Shown piece after piece: positions 1 through 11,143 of a stretch of 11,556 bases of DNA. The stretch is from CAYSBA01 sp964429075 [NCBI: uncultured bacterium] (GTDB taxonomy: Bacteria > CAYSBA01): positions 1-11,556 of the forward strand of contig CAYSBA010000011.1 of the NCBI GenBank assembly GCA_964429075.1, given 5' to 3'. Each line of letters begins with the position of its first letter. The first letter of the stretch is position 1. Below the pieces are notes generated by a model that saw nothing but the letters and a program-made list of their open reading frames with translations, made no database searches and was not told where the DNA came from. Position numbers and translations under genes: made by a program.

Positions 1-18
1 AATTAATAGGTATAAACT

Positions 19-3601
<3,583 letters not shown>

Positions 3602-3621
3602 CGCTCTTTCTGGAGTTTGAG

Positions 3622-6054
3622 ATGGATAGAATAGATACTTCACAGACGATAGTTGTAGATATAACTGAAAAGATGAAATCTGCCTACATGGATTATTCCA
3701 TGAGTATCATTATAGGCAGGGCCCTGCCAGATTTCAGGGATGGATTGAAGCCTGTCCACAGAAGAATCCTTTATGCAATGTTAAAAGAGGGGCTGCTACC
3801 AGACAAGCGATACTCAAAGTGTGCTGGTGTGGTTGGGGAGGTATTAAAAAAGTATCATCCTCATGGTGATAGTGCTGTATATGATGCACTTGTAAGGATG
3901 GCCCAGCCCTGGAATATGAGGTTACCACTTATAGATGGTCAGGGAAACTTTGGTTCGATTGATGGAGATTCAGCAGCTGCATACAGATATACTGAATGTA
4001 GGCTTTCGAAACCTGCTTTATACATGTTACTTGATATTGATAAGGATACAGTAGATTTCGTACCTAATTTTGATAACTCTCAACTTGAGCCTGTGGTATT
4101 ACCAACAAGGCTGCCCAATTTATTAATAAACGGCTCATCAGGGATAGCAGTTGGTATGGCAACCAATATCCCACCACACAACCCTTCAGAGGTTATTGAT
4201 GCCACAATAGCACTAATCAAAGATAGGGAAATAGGGTTAAAGGAGATAATGGAGTATCTTCCAGGTCCAGACTTTCCTACAGGTGGCATAATCAATGGGA
4301 TAGATGGGATAGTGGAGGCCTATAAGACTGGAAGAGGTAAGATCAAGATACGAGGAAAGGCCTATGTTGAAACAAACAAAAACACAAAACAGACAAATCT
4401 TATAATTACCGAACTCCCGTATCAGGTAAACAAAAGTGAACTTCTTGCTCGTATTGCACAGCTGGTGAATGAGAAAAAAATAGAGGGAGTAAGAGACATA
4501 AGGGACGAATCAAACAAAGATGGAATAAGGGTTGTAATAGAGCTTAAAAAGGATGCATCTTCAAATGTGGTTTTGAATAAGCTATACAAACATACAAATC
4601 TTGAGACCACTTTTGGAATAAATCTGCTCGGCATTGATCAGGGTAGACCAAGATCCCTTGGGATCAAAGAGGTACTCGAGATTTTCATACGTCACAGAGA
4701 GCAGGTTATAGTCAGAAGAACCCGTTATCTGCTAAGAGAAGCTGAGGCCAGATTACACATCTTAGAGGGATTGATACTTGCCCTCGACAATATAGATAGG
4801 GTAATTGAACTTATTCGTTCATCAAAGTCTCCAGATGAGGCAAAGATAGGATTGATAAGGGAATTTTCAATGACAGAGATTCAGGCACAGGCCGTACTTA
4901 ATATGAGGTTACAGCGCCTTACCGGGCTTGAACGTGAAAAACTCCTTGAGGAGATGAAGGAACTTAAGAAAAAGGTAAAAGAATATAGGGAAATACTGAC
5001 AGATTATAACAGGTTAAAAGAGGTAATGATAGAAGAACTCATTGAGATAAAAGAGAAATTTGGGGATCCAAGAAGGACTGAGATTATTGAGACTGCAGAA
5101 TCCCTAAGTCTTGAAGATGTAATTGTGCAGCAGGATGTCGTTGTCACCGTAACCTATAAGGGCAAAATAAAAAGGAGGCCACTTACACAGATCAACCGAC
5201 AGAGGAGAGGTGGTAAAGGTACGAGGGGATTAATGATAAAAGATGGTGATTTTGTCTGTGATCTTTTTGTAGCCAACACCCATTCATACATATTGATTTT
5301 TACAGATAGTGGTAAATGCTACTGGCTAAAGGTATATGAATTACCAGATCTTGGTAGGATTGCAAAGGGTGTGCCAATAATCAATCTAATCGATGTTGAG
5401 CCGGGAGAAAAGATCAAGGCAATATTGCCTGTAAAGACTTTTGAAGAAGGTTATAGTATAGTTATGGCAACTGCTATGGGCATGATAAAAAAGACTAACC
5501 TGATGGAATACTCTCGTCCACGACGCAGCGGTATAATTGCGATAAATATAAGAGAAGGAGATGAACTTATAGATGTGGGTCTATCTGGTGGTGGAAATCA
5601 GATCTTTATTGCTACAAAAAAGGGTTTTGCAATTAGATTTGATGAATCAGAGGTAAGAGAAATGGGTAGAAACACAACTGGTGTTACCGGAATAAGGTTA
5701 AATCCAGATGATAGGGTTGTTTCTATGGATATAGTTAGAGAGGGTTATGATATACTTACAATAACAGAAAATGGTTATGGTAAAAGGACAGCGGTAAGTG
5801 AGTATCGTCTACAGAAGAGGGGTGGCAAAGGTCTTATCAATATAAAGTGCGGTGAAAGAAATGGTGATGTTGTCAAATCTCTTAAGGTTAAAGAGCAGGA
5901 TGAGGTGATGATTATAACCGATGATGGTTTACTGATACGGACATCTGTATCAGAGATAAGCAGGGTTGGTAGAAACACAAAGGGTGTAAAGATAATAAAT
6001 ATAGGTGATGACAGCAGGGTTAGCTCTATGGTACGGGTGATAAGTGATGAATAA
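3622..6054 (+). CDS. gyrA: DNA gyrase subunit A
   Basis: This is the DNA breakage-reunion subunit of gyrase, which makes the transient double-strand break through a tyrosyl-phosphate link and wraps DNA with its C-terminal domain. It has 810 residues. The catalytic tyrosine is Tyr123 in AAAYRYTE (118-125). The quinolone region HGDSAVYD (81-88) has Ser84 and Asp88, the unmutated equivalents of E. coli Ser83 and Asp87. The winged-helix/tower domain is followed by a charged, probably coiled-coil stretch near 440-485, then the beta-pinwheel domain. The GyrA box QRRGGKG is at 527-533, which separates it from ParC, and a second matching heptad QKRGGKG is at 731-737. The protein ends soon after the pinwheel without the acidic tail of E. 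coli GyrA. GGAG at 3612-3615 lies 6 bases before the ATG. The last 29 bases overlap the convergent gene on the other strand. Confidence 0.97.
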   Translation: MDRIDTSQTIVVDITEKMKSAYMDYSMSIIIGRALPDFRDGLKPVHRRILYAMLKEGLLPDKRYSKCAGVVGEVLKKYHPHGDSAVYDALVRMAQPWNMRLPLIDGQGNFGSIDGDSAAAYRYTECRLSKPALYMLLDIDKDTVDFVPNFDNSQLEPVVLPTRLPNLLINGSSGIAVGMATNIPPHNPSEVIDATIALIKDREIGLKEIMEYLPGPDFPTGGIINGIDGIVEAYKTGRGKIKIRGKAYVETNKNTKQTNLIITELPYQVNKSELLARIAQLVNEKKIEGVRDIRDESNKDGIRVVIELKKDASSNVVLNKLYKHTNLETTFGINLLGIDQGRPRSLGIKEVLEIFIRHREQVIVRRTRYLLREAEARLHILEGLILALDNIDRVIELIRSSKSPDEAKIGLIREFSMTEIQAQAVLNMRLQRLTGLEREKLLEEMKELKKKVKEYREILTDYNRLKEVMIEELIEIKEKFGDPRRTEIIETAESLSLEDVIVQQDVVVTVTYKGKIKRRPLTQINRQRRGGKGTRGLMIKDGDFVCDLFVANTHSYILIFTDSGKCYWLKVYELPDLGRIAKGVPIINLIDVEPGEKIKAILPVKTFEEGYSIVMATAMGMIKKTNLMEYSRPRRSGIIAINIREGDELIDVGLSGGGNQIFIATKKGFAIRFDESEVREMGRNTTGVTGIRLNPDDRVVSMDIVREGYDILTITENGYGKRTAVSEYRLQKRGGKGLINIKCGERNGDVVKSLKVKEQDEVMIITDDGLLIRTSVSEISRVGRNTKGVKIINIGDDSRVSSMVRVISDE

Positions 6055-7540
6055 CATCATCCCTTAGAGTTGCTCTTAATACGATTAGATCAAAGTTAGG
6101 TGGCAGGGTTATTACATACCAACAGCCCTCTTTTTGTGGTAATTCATTTATTTTTTTGAAACCTGAGAATATTTCTATTTGATCTGCTTTTATTATTTCT
6201 CTATTCAGGTAAATTTTTTGCTGTGTGTTGTCCTTTTTTTTGTCGATCTGAATAAGGTGAACGAGGAGTCTGTTGTCTTTGATGTAACATTTTTTATATA
6301 GACTCTTTTCAACCCTACATGCTACTTTTTGTAAGTCCTTTTTTAAATTGTTTAAAAGGCAGGTTATATCAATGTCCTTGACATCGTAGATGGGAGCACC
6401 ACCGTTTTTGTACAAAGAGATATAACTTTTAAGATAGTCAGGATAATTTTTTGAAATATAAAGGAGGGGCCTTTTAAGAAGATGCACAACAGGAGGTCCT
6501 TTGAGCATCAATGAGGGACCTACGAATACTACTTTTACAGATATGCCATGCTTTAATATTGTAACAAGATAATTCTGGATGATTTTTTGAAGATCATCTT
6601 TTATGGTATCTTCGATATCTATCAGAAATATAATATCTGCAAGTTCATTATGGCTGATAAAGTGTCTTGATCGCGATTCCAGTAGTTTTAATAGATTAGG
6701 TTCATGTGTTAGGTTACATACATATTGTATACCAGAAGAAAAGGCAGCAAATTCTATTGATGGATCATGATAATCTGTCTTTATAAGAAAGGAATAATTA
6801 TCCTTTATTCCGCTTAATAGACAGATGTTTGCAACAACTTCCCAGGACTTTTGTTTGCCTGCATCGTAGAGAACAAAATCAAAAGGGATAGAGAGTACAG
6901 CTGTCTGTAGAGGTTTCTTTACCATAACCCCGATTAGTTGTTGTGGATAAGAATGTATCCTTTTGTAAAAATAATGGATATCATCCAATATAGTTATTAA
7001 ATCCTTTTGTTTATCTGCACAGAATCTACAACTACAACCTAAATAGGTCTCAAAGAGTCTATCTCCCGACTCTAAAAGGACCCATGAGTTGAGTCTCTCA
7101 TAGACAGATCTTATGATTGCCTTAAGGTGCATTGTCCAGATATGGCTGTTCAGACAGGGTGACTTACCAGACGAGTCCAGAACCTTGTCAAGGAATGACC
7201 TGAAAAACATGTTACCCATAAAGGGCACAAAATATTCTCTGAAATCACCAAAAAAATTATACAATCTGTTTGTGTAGAACTGTTCAATTGGGCTGTTTGT
7301 TTTTTCGGAGTCTGATGGTATGCTCGAGACACAAAGCCGCACTATGGTATAGCTTTTGTTTTGTATGAAGGGTTTCAAAATGAGACTGTTTTGAGAGGCC
7401 ATTTTTCTGTTAAACATAGGTAGTGGTATATTTGCCTCAAAAGGTTGGTCATAAAGGATGATTCCCGAACTTTTTTGCAATGATGAGGCTGTTGTGCCCT
7501 CTTTTAATGATAATGTATTGTGAAAATAACCAAAAGGCAT
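6026..7540 (-). CDS. Hypothetical protein (504 aa), second gene of the dnaE operon
   Basis: I do not recognise this protein. It is uninterrupted over 504 residues and begins 6 bases after the dnaE stop codon on the same strand, so it is very probably cotranscribed with dnaE. I see no signal peptide and no clear membrane segment, which suggests a soluble cytoplasmic protein. Visible traits are a cysteine cluster GCSCRFC (Cys169, Cys171, Cys174), a Lys- and Asp-rich C-terminal half, and alternating hydrophobic strand-like segments such as [11 protein letters not shown] (301-311) and [11 protein letters not shown] (333-343), which hint at an alpha/beta fold. None of this supports a function. No strong Shine-Dalgarno precedes the ATG at 7538-7540, but a hairpin around the dnaE stop suggests translational coupling. 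The final codons overlap the end of gyrA on the opposite strand. Its reality rests on length, the tight junction with dnaE and the absence of any better gene in this stretch. Confidence 0.8.
   Translation of the reverse strand: MPFGYFHNTLSLKEGTTASSLQKSSGIILYDQPFEANIPLPMFNRKMASQNSLILKPFIQNKSYTIVRLCVSSIPSDSEKTNSPIEQFYTNRLYNFFGDFREYFVPFMGNMFFRSFLDKVLDSSGKSPCLNSHIWTMHLKAIIRSVYERLNSWVLLESGDRLFETYLGCSCRFCADKQKDLITILDDIHYFYKRIHSYPQQLIGVMVKKPLQTAVLSIPFDFVLYDAGKQKSWEVVANICLLSGIKDNYSFLIKTDYHDPSIEFAAFSSGIQYVCNLTHEPNLLKLLESRSRHFISHNELADIIFLIDIEDTIKDDLQKIIQNYLVTILKHGISVKVVFVGPSLMLKGPPVVHLLKRPLLYISKNYPDYLKSYISLYKNGGAPIYDVKDIDITCLLNNLKKDLQKVACRVEKSLYKKCYIKDNRLLVHLIQIDKKKDNTQQKIYLNREIIKADQIEIFSGFKKINELPQKEGCWYVITLPPNFDLIVLRATLRDDVIHHLSPVP
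6942..6950 (-). promoter_or_regulatory. Single perfect DnaA-box sequence inside the hypothetical gene
   Basis: The minus strand reads TTATCCACA, the high-affinity consensus DnaA box, within codons for Ser-Tyr-Pro-Gln of the 504-residue protein. It stands alone, with no cluster of boxes around it, so it may be chance. A one-mismatch relative (TTATCCAAA) lies on the minus strand at 11053-11061, upstream of dnaE. Confidence 0.25.
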
Positions 7541-7560
7541 GATAACTTATCTTGTTATCA
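7540..7560 (-). promoter_or_regulatory. Hairpin at the dnaE / hypothetical gene junction
   Basis: Perfect 7-base inverted repeats (TGATAAC and GTTATCA) flank a 7-base loop. On the minus strand the loop holds the dnaE stop codon TAA (7549-7547), and the second arm runs into the A of the next gene's ATG (7540). A ribosome finishing dnaE would open this structure and sit next to the downstream start, which fits translational coupling. The stem is AT-rich and has no trailing T run, so it is not a terminator. The role is inferred. Confidence 0.45.
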
Positions 7561-10500
7561 GATAGTCTATTTTGACATGTTCATTAAAGATCTTTTTGAT
7601 TTTCTCTACAAGTGTATTTTCTGGGATGATACGGAATAAGGATTTTTTATTTTTAAGCAGAATCTTATAATTTTTACCATATCTTAATTCTAATCTAACA
7701 GGGCAACTACCTTTATAGTTGTTGAGATTTTCGCGCAGGAAAAAGGCACTTTCAGGAGTCAAAAAATCACTATCAATAGTTATCTTTACACATCTATGAG
7801 ATAAGGGCAGGTCTTTTAAGTGGAACATTTCTCTAACCCGCATTAGATTTTTATCCTTTTGCAATTGCAATCTTAGAGCCAAAAAAACACCTACCTGTAA
7901 AAGTTCTTTATATGTCTCGAGATCTTTTTGAAAAAGGCGGAGTTCGATGTTACGCAATCTGTAATCTGTTATAAGGATCTTTGCGGTTCTTGCGCCACTT
8001 TGAGTTGTATATTCATCTATCTTTGTGAGAATACCTACAAGCCAGCCACCTCCATTTTTTTGACAGCTTTCTATATCGAACTTTTCTCTTTCAAGAAAAA
8101 AGGAGTATCGAGCAAGGGGATTGCCAGAAAAGTAAAAGCCAAGCAATTCACGCTCCTTGTTAAGAAGCTCAGTATCATCAATAGACAAAAACTCAGAAGA
8201 GGTTTTAGAACCTTTGTTGTTTCTTGATTTTGTCGTATTCTGTGAAAGAAACAGGGTGGTCTGTCCATTGAGTTTACTCTTTATTGTCCAGGTTGCTACC
8301 TTCATAGTGTCTTCCATCGAGTTTAGAAGGTATCTTCTATCTGGATTAATAGAATCGAAACCCCCTGCAAGTATCAATGTTTCAATTGCCTTTTTGTTAA
8401 TTCCTCTTGGGCTCATTCTGTGAACAAAGTCTTCAAAAGACTTAAAAGGTCCGTTGTTATTCCTCTCTTCGATTATGGATAGCTGAAGTTTTTCACCGAT
8501 ATTTTTAACAGCCTTAAAGCCAAGCCTGACAGCCTCCTTTTCTACGGAGTAGTTTTGTTCGGACAAATTGATATCAAAGCCCAGAAGGGGTATATTATGC
8601 CTCCTCAGATCTTCAATATACATAAATTTAACATCATCATTTTCTGCAAAACTAAGATGGGCAGCTAAAAATTCTTTTGTATAATAACGTTTGAGGTATG
8701 CAGTAAGATAACTCAGATATCCATAGGCCGATGCGTGTGACTTATTAAAGGCGTATCTGGCAAACTTTTCAATATCTGTTGCAATCTGTTCGATAATCTT
8801 TTTATCCTTACCACGTGCTACCGCCATTTCGATGAACTTTTGTTTGTGTTTTTGCATAAGCTCAGGGTTCTTTTTCCCCATAGCTTTTCTTAATACATCT
8901 GCCTCTCCAACAGAAAAGCCGGCCAGCTTCATCGCGACTTTCATAACCTGTTCTTGGTAGACTATAATCCCATATGTCTCTTCAAGGATTTCCTTAAGCT
9001 CATCAAGATAGTAGGTTACTTCTTCTTCGCCTGCCTTTCTTTTGATATAATGTTCGGCAAGTCCGCTATCCAGTGGCCCAGGTCTATACAGGGCTGTGGC
9101 GACGATAATGTTTTCAAACCTGTCTGGTTTGAGCTGTTTTACAAAGTCAGAAAAACCGGGGTTTTCCATCTGGAATACACCTACAGTGTCTCCGCTTTTG
9201 AATATCTCAAAAACCTCCGGATCGTCCAATGGGATGCTATATATATCAATATCTCTTCCACCTTTCTTAATAAGATTCACACATAGATCTATAATAGAAA
9301 GGGTCTTCAGACCAAGAATATCAAATTTAACAAGCCCAACCTTTTCTAACATGTCTTTATCGTACTGTGTTACAACCTGTCCATCCTTTCCTATAAAAAG
9401 AGGTGTATATTCAACGATTTCTCTGTCTGCAATCACTATACCTGATGCATGTACACCTGGCTGTCTATATAGACCTTCCAGCCTTTGTGCGATCTCTGCA
9501 GTCTCTCTCCATAGATCTCTCTTGGCGATCTCCTGTTTAAATACTCCGGATGAGTCCAGTGCGTCTTTTATGGTCGATATACCTTCTGGTAGGAGAGATG
9601 CAAATCTATTACATTCAGCAGGAGTCAATCCGAGTGCCCTGCCGGTATCCCTCAGAGCACTTTTAGATTTTAACTCACTGAAGGTAGATATTTTGGCAAC
9701 ATGATTATTACCGTATTTTTCTCTCAAATATTGGATAACCTCATCTCTTCTTATCTGACAGAAGTCTACATCAAAATCTGGCATGGATACCCTTTCTGGA
9801 TTCAGAAATCTTTCAAACATCAAATCAAATCTGATTGGATCGATGTTTATGATGCCAATCAGGTAGGCTACCAGGGATCCAGATCCAGAACCTCTTCCTG
9901 GACCCACATGTATGCCATTTTTCTTTGCATAGTTTATAAAATCTTGAACAATAAGGTAATAGGATGAAAAGCCAAGCTTTGATATAACAGAGAGCTCATA
10001 TTTTAATCTTTCTTCATATACATCGTAGGGTGCATACAGCCTGTTGTTTTGTTTGAGTTTACGAAGTCCATTCCATGCTAATTCACTAAGATATTGATCT
10101 GCATCCATCCCATTGGGTGGTGTAAAGATCGGGAGATGAACGCCATCAATCTTTATTTCGAGATTACATCTTTTTGCAATCAAAACGGTGTTTTCCATGG
10201 GAGTTGTGAAACTTCCAAGTTCCTCTGCAATCTCCTGAGGCGACTTAACATAGAGTTGATCGGTTTCATAGCGCATCCTGTTTTCGTCATCCCTTTTTTT
10301 GTGGGTCTGAATGCAAACAAGGACATCGTGTGCAACCGCATCTTTTTTGTAAAGGTAGTGACTATCGCAGGTTATACAGACTGGGGTGTGCGTTGTCTCT
10401 GCAAGTTCAAGCAAAAGTTCATTGACCCTTTTTTGATCCTCAAGGCCATTATTTTGAATTTCCAAGTAAAAGTTGTTTTCACCAAGAATGGATTTGTATT

Positions 10501-10972
10501 CATTAACTCGCAAAGTTGCCTCATCAAACTTACCCTGAAGCAGCAAAGATGGAATCTCACCTTTGAGACAAGCGGAAAGTGCAATCAGACCCTCTGAATA
10601 TCTTTTTAATAGATCTCTATCAATCCTTGGTTTGTAATAGAAGCCCTTTGTAAAGGCCAGAGAAGACAGTCGCATGAGGTTTTTATATCCCGTCTGATCC
10701 TTTGCGAGCAGAATTAGATGATGTTGATCGTTATGGATCTTTTTGTCTATACCGTGTGCAGCTATGTAGGTTTCTATACCTATTATGGGTTTTACACCAA
10801 ATTCTTTAGCCGTGAAATAAAATTCTAAAGCACCGTACATTGAACCATGATCAGTTATTGCAACACTTTTCATTCCTAGCTCAAGAACCCTCTGCATAAG
10901 CTCTGGTATCTTGATTGCCCCATCAAGAGTGCTGTAGGCTGTATGAAGGTGTAGATGAACAAAGTCTGGCAT
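7547..10972 (-). CDS. dnaE: DNA polymerase III subunit alpha, DnaE1 type
   Basis: This is the catalytic subunit of the replicative polymerase. Its 1141 residues and motif spacing closely follow E. coli DnaE (1160). The N-terminal PHP domain begins with HLHLH (6-10) and keeps DHG at 41-43, GIE at 65-67 and DSH at 203-205. The polymerase active site has GPGRGSGSGS at 357-366, PDFDVDF with Asp401 and Asp403, and KFDILGL with Asp551, the expected three catalytic aspartates. A helix-hairpin-helix region lies around 815-870. QTTLF at 904-908 fits the clamp-binding pentapeptide, and an OB-fold-like region lies around 975-1020. The end is a tau-binding-type tail. MPDFVHLHLH is the normal family start, so the ATG at 10972 is well placed although no Shine-Dalgarno precedes it. 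It is the first gene of a minus-strand pair. It lacks the C-terminal exonuclease arrangement of PolC. Confidence 0.97.
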   Translation of the reverse strand: MPDFVHLHLHTAYSTLDGAIKIPELMQRVLELGMKSVAITDHGSMYGALEFYFTAKEFGVKPIIGIETYIAAHGIDKKIHNDQHHLILLAKDQTGYKNLMRLSSLAFTKGFYYKPRIDRDLLKRYSEGLIALSACLKGEIPSLLLQGKFDEATLRVNEYKSILGENNFYLEIQNNGLEDQKRVNELLLELAETTHTPVCITCDSHYLYKKDAVAHDVLVCIQTHKKRDDENRMRYETDQLYVKSPQEIAEELGSFTTPMENTVLIAKRCNLEIKIDGVHLPIFTPPNGMDADQYLSELAWNGLRKLKQNNRLYAPYDVYEERLKYELSVISKLGFSSYYLIVQDFINYAKKNGIHVGPGRGSGSGSLVAYLIGIINIDPIRFDLMFERFLNPERVSMPDFDVDFCQIRRDEVIQYLREKYGNNHVAKISTFSELKSKSALRDTGRALGLTPAECNRFASLLPEGISTIKDALDSSGVFKQEIAKRDLWRETAEIAQRLEGLYRQPGVHASGIVIADREIVEYTPLFIGKDGQVVTQYDKDMLEKVGLVKFDILGLKTLSIIDLCVNLIKKGGRDIDIYSIPLDDPEVFEIFKSGDTVGVFQMENPGFSDFVKQLKPDRFENIIVATALYRPGPLDSGLAEHYIKRKAGEEEVTYYLDELKEILEETYGIIVYQEQVMKVAMKLAGFSVGEADVLRKAMGKKNPELMQKHKQKFIEMAVARGKDKKIIEQIATDIEKFARYAFNKSHASAYGYLSYLTAYLKRYYTKEFLAAHLSFAENDDVKFMYIEDLRRHNIPLLGFDINLSEQNYSVEKEAVRLGFKAVKNIGEKLQLSIIEERNNNGPFKSFEDFVHRMSPRGINKKAIETLILAGGFDSINPDRRYLLNSMEDTMKVATWTIKSKLNGQTTLFLSQNTTKSRNNKGSKTSSEFLSIDDTELLNKERELLGFYFSGNPLARYSFFLEREKFDIESCQKNGGGWLVGILTKIDEYTTQSGARTAKILITDYRLRNIELRLFQKDLETYKELLQVGVFLALRLQLQKDKNLMRVREMFHLKDLPLSHRCVKITIDSDFLTPESAFFLRENLNNYKGSCPVRLELRYGKNYKILLKNKKSLFRIIPENTLVEKIKKIFNEHVKIDYLITR

Positions 10973-10980
10973 AGTCTACA

Positions 10981-11008
10981 ATTTTATTTAGCTAACAAAA
11001 AAAGTCAA
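10981..11008 (-). promoter_or_regulatory. Candidate sigma70 promoter for dnaE
   Basis: On the minus strand TTGACT (11008-11003, 5 of 6 to the -35 consensus) is followed after 16 bases by TAAAAT (10986-10981, 5 of 6 to the -10 consensus). Only 8 bases separate the -10 from the dnaE ATG, so transcription would start at or within about three bases of the start codon. A weaker alternative, TTGTCT-15 bases-GATAAT at 11087-11061, would give a leader of about 80 bases. Neither would provide a clear Shine-Dalgarno. Confidence 0.5.
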
Positions 11009-11056
11009 ATCATGAATCAGCCTCTGGCTTCTGTATTGATTTTACAAAAAAATTTG

Positions 11057-11066
11057 GATAATTATC
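11057..11066. repeat. Short AT-rich palindrome upstream of dnaE
   Basis: GATAATTATC is a perfect 10-base palindrome. The overlapping arms TAATTAT (11059-11065) and ATAATTA (11073-11079) could also pair across a 7-base loop. In DNA this AT-rich such palindromes arise easily, and no regulator can be named. Confidence 0.3.
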
Positions 11067-11110
11067 TGTTTAATAATTAGAAGACAAAAAATTTTAATGA
11101 CCTAACGCAG

Positions 11111-11128
11111 GAATAATTGTGATTATTC
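11111..11128. repeat. Inverted repeat between dnaE and the nuclease relic
   Basis: GAATAAT and ATTATTC form perfect 7-base arms around TGTG. No T run follows on either strand, so it does not look like an intrinsic terminator. The 18-base symmetric site could be a repressor or activator operator about 100 bases upstream of the proposed dnaE promoter, or simply a chance palindrome in AT-rich spacer. Confidence 0.35.
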
Positions 11129-11143
11129 AGCAATACTCAGTGA

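Noticed and set aside
6055-6160. Possible terminator for gyrA (AGGG ... CCCTCTTTTT near 6104-6136).
   Set aside because: The only pairing is about 4 bases across a long loop, and it lies inside the hypothetical gene.
6942-6950. A replication origin at the DnaA box inside the hypothetical gene.
   Set aside because: A single box within a coding region, without neighbouring boxes or an unwinding element, does not support an origin.
9096-9704. Open frame of 202 codons on the plus strand, opposite dnaE.
   Set aside because: It lies wholly inside the strongly conserved dnaE polymerase region, its translation is Ser- and Leu-rich shadow sequence, and it resembles no family.
10094-10597. Open frame of 167 codons on the plus strand, opposite the dnaE PHP domain.
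   Set aside because: It is a shadow of conserved dnaE codons, with no plausible ribosome binding site or domain.
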